From NCBI RefSeq assembly GCF_003260975.1, contig NZ_CP030041.1:3209001-3273000 (forward strand): a stretch of 64,000 nucleotides of DNA. Direction: 5' to 3'. Origin of the DNA: Echinicola strongylocentroti. GTDB taxonomy: Bacteria; Bacteroidota; Bacteroidia; Cytophagales; Cyclobacteriaceae. The position numbers and the translations under genes were made by a program. Below the pieces are notes generated by a model. It was not told where the DNA came from. It did no database searches and was given only the letters and a program-made list of their open reading frames with translations. Positions 45,589 to 54,800 of this stretch are shown piece after piece (the stretch's first letter is position 1; every line of letters begins with the position of its first letter).

Positions 45589-45747
45589 CTAAGCCTCGCA
45601 GTGCATGTTCCGACCACTGTACGGAAACGGTTTTATAATCGAACTGAGGTTATAAGCCTGATATTCTTCTGCATATAATATGACGTGAATTACATTAAAA
45701 AAGAATAGTGTAGCTATGGCAAGAAGAGTAAAGCCTATAACTTTCAT
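45589..45747 (-). CDS. Possible small membrane protein or decayed gene
   Basis: An ATG at 45747 opens a 52-codon frame whose first 25 residues, MKVIGFTLLAIATLFFFNVI, form a hydrophobic segment. It ends at TAG 45589-45591. A second, shifted frame just downstream (about 45649 to 45455) reads through GLEVGLSGWKPWQTQYFGIA without a start codon. This could be one frameshifted gene, two unrelated frames, or non-coding repeat sequence. The rest of 45224-45588 shows nothing recognisable. Confidence 0.25.
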   Translation of the reverse strand: MKVIGFTLLAIATLFFFNVIHVILYAEEYQAYNLSSIIKPFPYSGRNMHCEA

Positions 45748-45775
45748 GATAGGGGTATTATTTAATGATAAATAG

Positions 45776-46420
45776 CTACACCTCCATAAACAAAACCTCC
45801 GGAATGATAACTACCGCATTAAACGCCCCGTGAAACAGGATACACCATTTTATCCCGTGATTTAGCCGGATATAGCTTAGGATAAGCCCTCCGATAAACT
45901 GGCTTCCCACCAGAAAAGGAATCAGGAAAAAGTGGTTTCCGAATTCAAAATTGGTGAAGTTGCTTAAATGAATTAACGCAAAGAAGGCTGAGGAGGAATA
46001 GACGACCATTTTCAGGTTGGGTGTAAATTTCTTACTGATCATAATCAGGAGGTATACCAAATAAATCATAAAGGCCAAACCAATAAACCAATCCGAGAAG
46101 GCGATTATCAGTGACAGTACCAGCCCCCACCAGATGGAGGATTTTTTTAGGTTAAGGTGTAGACGGAAAATAGGTTCTTCCATTAATGGGGCTAGGATGA
46201 TTCCACCTACGGCAAAGAGCCATTTGTTTTTTTTTATTAAGCCTTCAAATATATGGCCCAAGTCCTCTACGTCCAGTAAGCTGAGCAAAAGGGTGAAGGG
46301 GAGCATACACAACACGGCAATGATCAGTAGGAGCATGAATTGCTTGAAACCTATATCCGTGTACTCTTTGGCTTTTCGTGGTTCGGTTAGGAATTGTTTG
46401 AATTTGGTAATGGTATCCAT
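45776..46420 (-). CDS. CPBP family intramembrane glutamic endopeptidase (CAAX/Abi-like)
   Basis: The 214-residue protein has about six membrane segments. The family motifs are LMEEPIFRLHL (Glu81-Glu82, Arg86), FFALIHLSNF (His151) and LFHGAFNAVV (His197, Asn201), the putative catalytic residues of the Rce1/CPBP fold. In bacteria such proteins process small peptides or act in self-immunity, but most have unknown substrates. No bacteriocin gene is visible next to it. Confidence 0.9.
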   Translation of the reverse strand: MDTITKFKQFLTEPRKAKEYTDIGFKQFMLLLIIAVLCMLPFTLLLSLLDVEDLGHIFEGLIKKNKWLFAVGGIILAPLMEEPIFRLHLNLKKSSIWWGLVLSLIIAFSDWFIGLAFMIYLVYLLIMISKKFTPNLKMVVYSSSAFFALIHLSNFTNFEFGNHFFLIPFLVGSQFIGGLILSYIRLNHGIKWCILFHGAFNAVVIIPEVLFMEV

Positions 46421-46854
46421 TCTGTGAGTAGTTTGCTTTTCATATTGTCACCACATTAGTTCGTCTAGCTAGATGGAGGATCTTTGGCGAGATAAAAACT
46501 CGAAATACTAAATTTGATTATCGGGTTTGTAGACGAGTAAGTAAATAGGATAGTTCTCAAAGAAACCGCTGAAATCTCAGAAAAGCCTTATTTCATTCTG
46601 GGTATTCTGTTCGTTCGGTGAGAAATACAATTCATTGGCAAGAAAGTGTATAATCAAAATACTAGGTTTTACACTTTAGCTTTGGTTACTAGCTGCGATC
46701 CATTGTAAGGTCTTCATAAACAAGTTATTCCATTTCCGACTTCAAGGCAAAAATACGACTACGCAGATGTACGCATGGTTAAAAAAATTCTAGGACGGAT
46801 TAAACCAAACTAAAATAGTGGGGTCAAAGGAGTATAAAACAAAACATAAAAACC
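46421..46854. other. Gap upstream of the DUF4890 gene
   Basis: 46575-46635 (AGCCTTATTTCATTCTGGGT) is an inverse match to about 7078-7140. TAGCTTTG at 46677-46684 matches the -7 consensus but lies 170 nt before the next start. No gene is seen. Confidence 0.45.
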
Positions 46855-47259
46855 ATGAAAAAGCTATTATTTGTAATTGCCCTAATGACATTTACGGTTT
46901 TTGCCGCCGATGCACAACAGCGAAAAGGAAGAAAAGAAATGTCTCCCGATAAAATGGCTGAGCGAATCACTGACAAAATGACCGAAGAACTCGACCTGGA
47001 TGAAGCACAGCAAAAGGAGGTCTATGAACTTAACCTTAAAAGTAGCGAAGAGCGCATGGAAGCTAGGGAGAAAGCTAAAGAAGAGCAAGAAGCCAATCGC
47101 GAGCAAATGAAAGCAGATCAAGAAGCACAAGAAAAGGCGCTTCAAGAAATCCTTACTCCCGAGCAACTGGAGAAGTGGAAAGAATACCAAAAAGAGTCCA
47201 TGGATAATAGACGGGGTAGGCGAGGAAGAGGTCCCGGTCGACCAGGAGGTGAGAAGTAA
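46855..47259 (+). CDS. Periplasmic DUF4890-like protein, Lys/Glu/Gln-rich
   Basis: The 134-residue protein has a signal peptide, MKKLLFVIALMTFTVFAADA, cleaved before QQRK. DKMTEELDLDEAQQKEVYEL and ILTPEQLEKWKEYQKESMDN resemble the LTxxQ repeats of the Spy/CpxP and DUF4890 group, separated by a highly charged coiled coil (about 55-105). The C-terminus is RRGRRGRGPGRPGGEK. Such proteins are thought to act as periplasmic chaperones or stress sensors. A strong terminator follows at 47311. Confidence 0.82.
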   Translation: MKKLLFVIALMTFTVFAADAQQRKGRKEMSPDKMAERITDKMTEELDLDEAQQKEVYELNLKSSEERMEAREKAKEEQEANREQMKADQEAQEKALQEILTPEQLEKWKEYQKESMDNRRGRRGRGPGRPGGEK

Positions 47260-47310
47260 GTGACTATTGGTAACTGTTAAAATTCACTGTTTTTAGTTAA
47301 TTAGTGCTAA

Positions 47311-47337
47311 GAAGACCAGATTTGGTCTTCTTTTTTT
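47311..47337 (+). terminator. Rho-independent terminator of the DUF4890-like gene
   Basis: GAAGACCA/TGGTCTTC stem with a GATT-type loop followed by TTTTTTT, 52 nt after the stop. Confidence 0.9.
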
Positions 47338-47416
47338 GGTTTTGGCAGTAGTTTTGATAACCTATTTGTCAAAAAATCTGTTTAATATTGATTACCCGAA
47401 TATAACAGTTAGTACT

Positions 47417-48022
47417 ATGAAAGAACATGCGATAATAATTTTTCAGGAAAATCCAGTGCCAGGAAAGGTAAAAGCCAGACTTGGCGAGGTCATTGGTAGT
47501 GAAAAAGCGGTGGAAGTTTATGAGTACCTACTCCAGCATACACATGATTTGGTACGGGATTACCCGGCAGATGTGTTTGTTTACTTCCTTGACAAAGTAG
47601 ATGACGATTACCTCCTAAATGACCAATATCACCTTGGATTGCAGGGTGAAGGGCTCTTGGGGGAACGGATGCAAAGGGCATTTACCGATGTCCTGAGCAA
47701 AGGCTATGAGAAAGCCTTGTTTATCCGAGTAGCAGGGACAATGGAGCTTTCCATTGATATTTTGGACGAAGCTTTTGAATCCTTGAGTTACCAGGATTTG
47801 GTGGTGGGCCCTGCCCATGATGGCACCATTTACCTGTTGGGAATGAGCCAAGTTTATGATAAAGTGTTTGACCATAGCGATTGGAAGTCAGATAGCCTGA
47901 TAAGTGAATTGAAACAAGAGGCGAAACAGATGGATCTGGAAATGCACAAACTTCCTGAACTCTATGAGGTAGAACAATACGAAGATCTCAAGAGCTTAAA
48001 GGGGCTTCTAAATATCCAGTAA
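47417..48022 (+). CDS. DUF2064/TIGR04282-like glycosyltransferase fold, motif-degenerate
   Basis: The frame is open upstream, but the ATG at 47417 (MKEHAIIIFQENPVPGKVKA) gives the expected GT-A opening and a 201-residue product. GKVKARLGEVIGSEKAVEVY and the helix with HTHDLV match DUF2064 proteins. The metal motif normally G-(S/T)-D-x-P is replaced by VAGTMELS (about 105-112), and GPAxDGGYYLIG reads GPAHDGTIYLLG (131-142). The fold is probably kept but the catalytic site is not. It may be a non-catalytic or altered nucleotide-sugar enzyme. Confidence 0.75.
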   Translation: MKEHAIIIFQENPVPGKVKARLGEVIGSEKAVEVYEYLLQHTHDLVRDYPADVFVYFLDKVDDDYLLNDQYHLGLQGEGLLGERMQRAFTDVLSKGYEKALFIRVAGTMELSIDILDEAFESLSYQDLVVGPAHDGTIYLLGMSQVYDKVFDHSDWKSDSLISELKQEAKQMDLEMHKLPELYEVEQYEDLKSLKGLLNIQ

Positions 48023-48043
48023 TAAATCGATGAAATAAGGTTC

Positions 48044-48072
48044 AAGGTGTGGTCTATGGCCGCACCTTTTTA
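48044..48072 (+). terminator. Terminator of the DUF2064-like gene
   Basis: AAGGTGTGG/CCGCACCTT stem with one G-U pair followed by TTTTA. Repeat copy D begins right after it. Confidence 0.7.
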
Positions 48073-48074
48073 GT

Positions 48075-48250
48075 TTAAACCCAGATTATGCATTAGGAAT
48101 CGTAGTGAGAGCTGAAATTGCAAGAAAATCAGTTAGTTTGGAGGCATTAGCGTAGCACCGCTACGGTTATGCTGAAAACTAAAGTTAAACGGCTGATTTT
48201 GAAGCAGTTTCAGGTCGCAACAGATAGGCTAATGCATATTCCGGGTTTAA
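48075..48250. repeat. 175-bp TTAA-bounded palindromic element, copy D
   Basis: It begins TTAAACCCAGATTATGCATT and ends CATATTCCGGGTTTAA. The interior is nearly identical to copies A to C with a handful of substitutions (ATGCTGAAAACT, AAAGTTAAACG). After it, AAACCCAGATT is repeated once more. GGCAACC/GGGTTGC at about 48299-48321 is a separate short hairpin before the next gene. Confidence 0.92.
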
Positions 48251-48350
48251 ACCCAGATTTGCAGTTCCCTTGAGCCATGGAGCGGTTATGAACAGTGTGG
48301 CAACCTTTTAGGGTTGCTTTCACGTATTAATAACTAAAACCTTCTTACTT

Positions 48351-49676
48351 ATGGCTTTTGAGATTGATCCGCAGACCATCAGAGATCTGGAACTTTTCAA
48401 TGAAAAACCTGATGGCAAAAGCATCTTTTCCTTTTTTAACCGTACCCAGACTTTTGGCGGGAAACTCCAACTCAAAGGCCTGATGCAATCTCCTTTGGAC
48501 AATATAGAGGAACTTCAGGCGCGTAAAAGCATCATTGGTTTTTTTATGGAAAAAGAATTTCCCCTTTCTATCAATTCCAGTCAAATGGACTTTATCGATC
48601 ACTACTTCCGCGTCAACAAAACCGTCCTGAAACATAATGCACTTGATGGTTATTTCCAGAGGAAATTTATCAGACAAAACAACAAAAATGACCAATACCT
48701 GATCGAAACAGGCATAGAGAAAATGATCTTTTTATTGATTGCCTTGACTGATGCTTTAGGAAAAATCCCTAAGGTAAAAGTTCCTGTAAGCCTACGTCAG
48801 TACTTCTCCCTGATCCAAAGCTATCTGGACAAACCCGCCATCAAGACAATGCTGAAGGAGCTTGGACCAAAGCCCCGCAAAATCCAACATTACCGCTACG
48901 ATTACCTTTTTAGGGACAAATACCAACTCGAAACACAAGACTTGGTCAAAACGGTATACCTCTTCGATGCGTTTAATGCCGTCGCCAAAACGGCAAAAAA
49001 TCACCAGCTATGCTTAGCGGACTATTCGGAGTCTTCCGAGCCGCAGCTGACCATCACCCAACTATTTCACCCATTCTTAGAAAAACCAGTAAGGAATTCG
49101 ATCAGTACGAAGTCGCATCAAAACATTTGTTTCCTAACCGGCCCCAATATGGCCGGAAAATCCACCTTTTTAAAATCCGTGGGCCTGGCTATTTACCTTG
49201 CGCACCTTGGCTTTCCGGTTCCGGCGACCAGCATGAAAACGCCTATTTACAAAGGGCTTACCACTACGATCAATTTACCGGACGATATGGGACTAGGCTA
49301 CAGTCACTTTTATTCAGAAGTAAACCGGATCAAAGATGTCGCTCTTCATATTCAGCAAAAGAAGCAAGTTTTTGTGATTTTCGATGAGCTCTTCCGAGGT
49401 ACCAACGTAAAAGATGCCTATGAAGCTTCTCTGGCAGTCCTGGAGGCATTTTCATGCATCAAGGGCAGTACATTTTTCATTTCGTCCCATATATTGGAAG
49501 TCGCCGAAAAGCTTCACACAAATCAAAATATCCTGTTCAGGTACTTTGACGCCGGCCTGAAGGATCAAAATCTCCATTATACCTATCGCCTATGCGAAGG
49601 AATCTCCCACGAGCGCCTAGGGATGTACATCTTACAGAGAGAAAATGTTATCGATATCCTTCAATCTTTGAAATAA
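48351..49676 (+). CDS. MutS-family ATPase lacking the mismatch-binding domain
   Basis: The 441-residue protein has a MutS core/lever region (about 1-240) and the C-terminal ABC-type ATPase. GPNMAGKST (264-272) is the Walker A, VFVIFDELFRGTNVKDAYEA includes Walker B and the D-loop, and FFISSHILEVAEKLH contains the H-loop. There is no N-terminal mismatch-recognition domain, no F-x-E motif and no Smr nuclease domain, so it is neither MutS1 nor MutS2. Short MutS-like ATPases of this kind are common in Bacteroidota but have no assigned role. Confidence 0.9.
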   Translation: MAFEIDPQTIRDLELFNEKPDGKSIFSFFNRTQTFGGKLQLKGLMQSPLDNIEELQARKSIIGFFMEKEFPLSINSSQMDFIDHYFRVNKTVLKHNALDGYFQRKFIRQNNKNDQYLIETGIEKMIFLLIALTDALGKIPKVKVPVSLRQYFSLIQSYLDKPAIKTMLKELGPKPRKIQHYRYDYLFRDKYQLETQDLVKTVYLFDAFNAVAKTAKNHQLCLADYSESSEPQLTITQLFHPFLEKPVRNSISTKSHQNICFLTGPNMAGKSTFLKSVGLAIYLAHLGFPVPATSMKTPIYKGLTTTINLPDDMGLGYSHFYSEVNRIKDVALHIQQKKQVFVIFDELFRGTNVKDAYEASLAVLEAFSCIKGSTFFISSHILEVAEKLHTNQNILFRYFDAGLKDQNLHYTYRLCEGISHERLGMYILQRENVIDILQSLK

Positions 49677-49777
49677 GCGGCAGAAATGGCTGGACAGGTG
49701 ACTTCTGCCATTCTTATTGGCCCCATTGACTTCATCAATTTAATTGGTTAAATTACGTATCACCTATAAGCAAAAGA

Positions 49778-50125
49778 ATGGCTTTTAACACGCTTTTGGC
49801 AAATCGTATAGAAAATTTACTCTCCCGGACAGACCAGTCTTTCAAAACTAAAAAGATGATGGGAGGCATATGTTTTATGGTCAATGACAAAATGTGCATT
49901 GGTGTGCACGAAGACCGTATCATGGCCAGAGTAGGGCCAGACCATTATGAAGAGGCGCTCCAGCAAGCCGGATCCATGGAAATGAATTTTACGGGAAAGA
50001 GTATGAAGGGGTATGTTTTTGTAGATGGAAATGTTGTAGACACGGAACCGCAATTGGAATATTGGGTAGAGAAGTGCCTTCTATTTAATCCAATAGCTAA
50101 ATCCAGCAAAAGAAAGAAAAAGTAA
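49778..50125 (+). CDS. TfoX/Sxy N-terminal domain protein
   Basis: The 115-residue protein has KTKKMMGGICFMVNDKMCIG, MARVGPDHYEEALQQAG and EMNFTGKSMKGYVFVDGN, the ordered motifs of the TfoX N-terminal domain. Only this domain is present; the C-terminal TfoX domain of competence regulators is missing. The tail SSKRKKK is basic. Stand-alone members have no defined function and should not be called competence genes. Confidence 0.87.
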   Translation: MAFNTLLANRIENLLSRTDQSFKTKKMMGGICFMVNDKMCIGVHEDRIMARVGPDHYEEALQQAGSMEMNFTGKSMKGYVFVDGNVVDTEPQLEYWVEKCLLFNPIAKSSKRKKK

Positions 50126-50147
50126 ATTTTTTGGCTAGTTTTGGGCC

Positions 50148-51332
50148 ATGACCAGACACCGCCCTATTCTACTGATCATCGTCATCGCCCAGTTTTGCTG
50201 TACTTCTCTTTGGTTTGCCAGTAATGCAGTGATGGAAGGCTTGTTGGCAGATTTTGGCTTGGAGCTAACTGCCTTGGGGCACCTCACTTCTGCCGTTCAG
50301 CTTGGGTTTATTGTTGGTACGCTGATATTTGCCCTGTTATCCGTAGCGGATAGATACGCTCCATCTACTGTGTTTTTTATTTGTGCCTTGGCTGGAAGTA
50401 TTTTTAATCTCGGAGTATTATGGAACGGCAACACTCTGGCCACGCTCATTGCGTTCAGAAGCCTGACCGGTTTCTGCTTAGCGGGCATATACCCAGTGGG
50501 CATGAAAATAGCAGCAGACCACTTCGAAAAAGGACTAGGGAAGTCCCTAGGATATTTGGTTGGAGCGCTGGTTCTTGGCACAGCTTTTCCTCATTTTCTG
50601 AAGGCATTTACTGGTGCCCTACCTTGGAAAATGATCATCATCTTTACTTCCATCCTAGCTACACTGGGAGGTTTTGCCTTGTTCCTTTTGGTGCCCAATG
50701 GCCCATACAGAAAGGCGGCGGCCAAACTCGATTTATCCGCTAGTTTACATATTTTTCGAAAAACGGGGTTCCGGGCAGCTGCTTACGGTTACTTTGGGCA
50801 CATGTGGGAGTTATATACCTTTTGGGCTTTTGTTCCTGCTATGCTCAGCGCCTATTCTACCTTACATGGACTACCTTCATTTGACGTTGCATTATGGGCA
50901 TTTCTGATCATTGGCGTTGGGGGTATTGGCTGTGTATTTAGCGGGCTGCTCTCCGTATCGTGGGGCAGCAAGCGCATCGCGTCCATGGCGCTTACCGCAT
51001 CTGGTTGCTGCTGCTTGATCTCTCCATTGATGTTTATGTTGGATATTCCGGCGTTGTTTTTATCATTTTTGCTTTTTTGGGGCGTCGCCGTCATTGCCGA
51101 TAGCCCTTTGTTCTCCACTTTGATAGCCCAGCATGCTCCTGCCCATATCAAAGGCACTGCCCTTACGCTGGTCAATTGTATAGGATATGCCATCACGATT
51201 TTTAGCATTCAGTTGATCAATGTATTGATGATAGATTTGGACATTCAATATGTATTCATTTTCCTGGCCATTGGGCCTGTTTTGGGGTTAATTGGATTGT
51301 CCCGAAATCAATACCGTTCAGTTAAGAAATAA
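50148..51332 (+). CDS. Major facilitator superfamily transporter
   Basis: The 394-residue protein has about twelve hydrophobic segments. QLGFIVGTLIFALLSVADRY and GSIFNLGVLWNGNTLATLIA fit the first half, with the loop DRYAPS in the position of the MFS motif A. The C-terminal half has SFLLFWGVAVIADSPLFSTL and GTALTLVNCIGYAITIFSIQ, reminiscent of CynX/NimT-type carriers. The substrate is unknown. It starts 22 nt after the TfoX-like gene, so the two may be cotranscribed. Confidence 0.9.
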   Translation: MTRHRPILLIIVIAQFCCTSLWFASNAVMEGLLADFGLELTALGHLTSAVQLGFIVGTLIFALLSVADRYAPSTVFFICALAGSIFNLGVLWNGNTLATLIAFRSLTGFCLAGIYPVGMKIAADHFEKGLGKSLGYLVGALVLGTAFPHFLKAFTGALPWKMIIIFTSILATLGGFALFLLVPNGPYRKAAAKLDLSASLHIFRKTGFRAAAYGYFGHMWELYTFWAFVPAMLSAYSTLHGLPSFDVALWAFLIIGVGGIGCVFSGLLSVSWGSKRIASMALTASGCCCLISPLMFMLDIPALFLSFLLFWGVAVIADSPLFSTLIAQHAPAHIKGTALTLVNCIGYAITIFSIQLINVLMIDLDIQYVFIFLAIGPVLGLIGLSRNQYRSVKK

Positions 51333-51879
51333 TTAAGAGAATATCACCTTGACATCAACAAATTTGCCCAATTCAACATTAACGAAAACTAGCGCCCCAA
51401 CCAATAGTATTCGCTGGTCCTCCACTGTCCGTGAGACAAATCGTCTTCTATCTCAACAGGTAAATAGTGAGCATTAATAGCAAAAAAATGCTTTCAAAAA
51501 TCACATCCTGCACTATTTTTTACTAAACAATAATAATCCATTTCCATTTAAGAAAAATCTTTCCCTTTATTAAGTGTTTTATAATTTATCAATGAACAAT
51601 TGATTTTTTAACAAGTTGGAAATTAACATTAGCGTAATGCATTAATAAATTTTATATAAAATGTATTTCTATTTAATTTAAAAAATATATACATTGGTAT
51701 CAGTTCATTGAAAACTTATGCTAATTTTTTCCAAATCGAGCATTCTGTACTCATTAATTTGGGGAAAATCACCAGCTATAATAGTAATCACCAATTATAA
51801 TCTTTATCGCAAAACGGTTCATCAATTTCTTGATGATTTCAACACTCATTAAATACTATTTTACCCTTAACAAAACTTT
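51333..51879. other. AT-rich upstream region of the second susCD pair
   Basis: 547 nt without a gene. After about 51470 it is very AT-rich with many TTTAT/ATTAA tracts, as expected for a promoter region. I cannot pick a -33/-7 pair confidently. There is no ECF sigma or FecR gene beside this pair. Confidence 0.5.
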
Positions 51880-54800
51880 ATGAACGCTAAAACTTTACCA
51901 TTACTCAAACCAGTAGCGGCTTTAGCTTTGGTCGGTTGTTTCCTACAACCGATTGCAACTAAAGGTGCCCTTGCTGGAGAGATGACAGGGGAATCTCCCC
52001 TAAGCGCAATTAGCATGGCAGAAGGGACAGTCACTGGTACTGTCACCAGTAGTGAAGACGGAAACCCAATCCCAGGAGTAAGCATTACTATCGTGGGGAC
52101 CTCCAAAGGAACCATTACGGACCTTGACGGAAACTACAGCATTGTGGCGCAAGAGGGACAGACACTGAAGTATTCCTATTTAGGATATACCGTTCAGACC
52201 ATTACTGTGGGAAGCCAGACCTCTATCGATGTGGTGCTGGAGCAAGACACAGAGGAGCTTAATGAAGTGGTCGTAACAGCCTTCGGTATTGAAAAGGACA
52301 AAAAATCCCTCGGATACGCCGTCCAAAAAGTAGACGGAGAGGACATTACTACCGTAAAAGCTTCTCCCAGTGCAATATCCAATCTGAAAGGACGTGTGGC
52401 TGGGGTCAATATCACCGAGTCCGGATCAGGACCTGGAGCAGGTGTTCGTGTGATTATTCGGGGTAACAATTCCCTTACCCAAAGCAATCAGCCTCTCTAT
52501 GTAGTGGACGGTATCCCCATGGATAACTCCAGTACTAACCAAGGTGGAGACATGTACTCCAGTGTCAATACCGGCTCGGGTATTTCTGACCTCAACCCAG
52601 ATGATATCGAATCCATGACCGTGTTAAAAGGCCCTAATGCGGCTGCATTGTACGGTTCCAGAGCTGCCAATGGTGTGATCATGATCACTACCAAAAAGGG
52701 TAAGGCCAGAAAAGGAATAGGTGTGGACTTCTCCAGTAGTGCTGTTTTCTCCAATCCTATGCTCTTACCGGAATTTCAAAACGAATATGGACAGGGAACA
52801 CAAGGTCGGACACCAACCGATTATGCAGAACTGCGTACCACTGGAGGTTCTTGGGGTGGCAAGCTTGATGGAAGCGACCAGCTCTACTGGGATGGCACCA
52901 CCAAACCTTACTCCGCACAGCCGGACAACGTGGAGAACTTCTTTAACACTGGCGGTAACTTCGTCAATACTATTGCCCTGACAGGGGGAACGGAGAAGGT
53001 AACAGCTAGATTCTCCTATACCAATACCTATAACGAGGCAATGGTGGAAAATTCTTTTCTGAAAAGGGATAACTTTAACCTAAGAGCAACTGCCAAACTT
53101 TCTAGTAAATTATCTCTGGATGCCAAAGCCACCTACACTAGTCAATTTACCAGAAACAGAATACAACAAGGATCCCAGGGTCTTTTAGGCGGTGTGTTCA
53201 GTATGCCTAGGAATGCCATTATGGACGACTTCCGTGATTACCGCGACGAAGAAACTGGATTGGTACGTAACTATGGAGAAAATGCCAGCAATCCTTACTG
53301 GACACTTAACTATGACAAAGCAGAGGACACTCGAAACAGGTTTATTGGATTTGCCAAAGTACAATACCAGTTTACCGATTGGCTCTCTGCCCACGCTAGG
53401 GTAGGTACTGACTGGACGGACATTCGCTTTGAAAGTGCCACGCAGCCTGGGCATTGGTTTTATCCTGACGGACGTGTCGGCTTCTCCAATAACCGCTACC
53501 AAGAAACCAACGCTGATTTCTTGTTCATGATCGATAAAAACATCACCGAAAAACTAAGAGTGACAGCCAATATAGGTGGTAACCACTTGAAACAGCTTTC
53601 ACAAGGAATGAGCCTCAATGGCCAGAACCTCAGAATCCCTACCAAAACAACCATAGGTAGTGCTGATCAAGTGAACTACAGTGCCAGCGTACCCACGGAG
53701 CGCGTGACCAATTCGCTCTATGCTTCTGCATCTTTTGATTATGCTGGATTGGTTTTTCTGGATATTACAGGAAGAAATGACTGGACATCTACTTTGCCAT
53801 CTGACAACTGGTCTTATTTCTATCCATCTGTAAACTTGGCAGTAATGGTCAGCGAATTTATCGACCCAGACCAGACACTGATGGATTACTTAAAGATTAG
53901 GGGTAGCTGGGCAAGTGTTGGTAAAGATGCCTCAGCATGGAGCCTACAAAACAGCTACAACTTGAAAAACAAAAACAACAGCTACTTGGGCATTACCACC
54001 CTGACCGTTCCTTCCGTATGGTATGACCAGAATCTTAGCCCAGAATTCACCAAGACCTATGAGGTGGGATTGGACGGTAGCTTTTTCAAAAACCGACTGT
54101 ACTTTGATTTTGCCTACTATGACATCAGCTCAACGGACCTGATCGATATTGTGGAAACTGATAACCTTGCTGTCAATCCTCTTGGCCGGGCAGAAGTACA
54201 TACCAATGTGGGTGAAATCACCAATAAAGGCGTTGAAGTAATGCTTGGAGGTACCCCCGTTGAGAATGAACGCTTTACTTGGAATACCAACATCAATTTC
54301 TCACATAATAGAAACGAATTAAAGGAGTTTTTGCCAGATGCCATTAACCGTCAATGGAACGTGAATAATTCCGGCTCCGCCGAAACACGTGCTACCGTAG
54401 GGGCAGGGTATGGAGAGATCTGGGCCACGGACATCATGACAGATCCAGAAACCGGTGATTGGATCCTCACTGCGAGCGGCATGCCACAAGCTACAGCCCA
54501 ACGTGTAAAGGTTGGAGACTTCCAACCGGACTATATCCTAGGGTTCAACAACTCATTTAGCTACAAGGATTTTACCTTGAAATTCCTTATTGACGGGCGT
54601 TTTGGTGGTGAAATGTATGCCGCCACGCAGTCGGCCATGGACGGTGCGGGCATTTCCACAAAGACCCTTCAATACAGGGAAGAAGGCATCATCGTAGATG
54701 GAAAGATCGAGAATGAAGATGGCACCTTCACCGATAATACCCAGTCCATTACTGCCCAGCAGTATTGGGGAGCGATGAGCGGCATCGGGTCTAACTACAT

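Noticed and set aside
49778..50125. Competence regulator TfoX
   Set aside because: Only the N-terminal domain is present, and single-domain members are not linked to competence.
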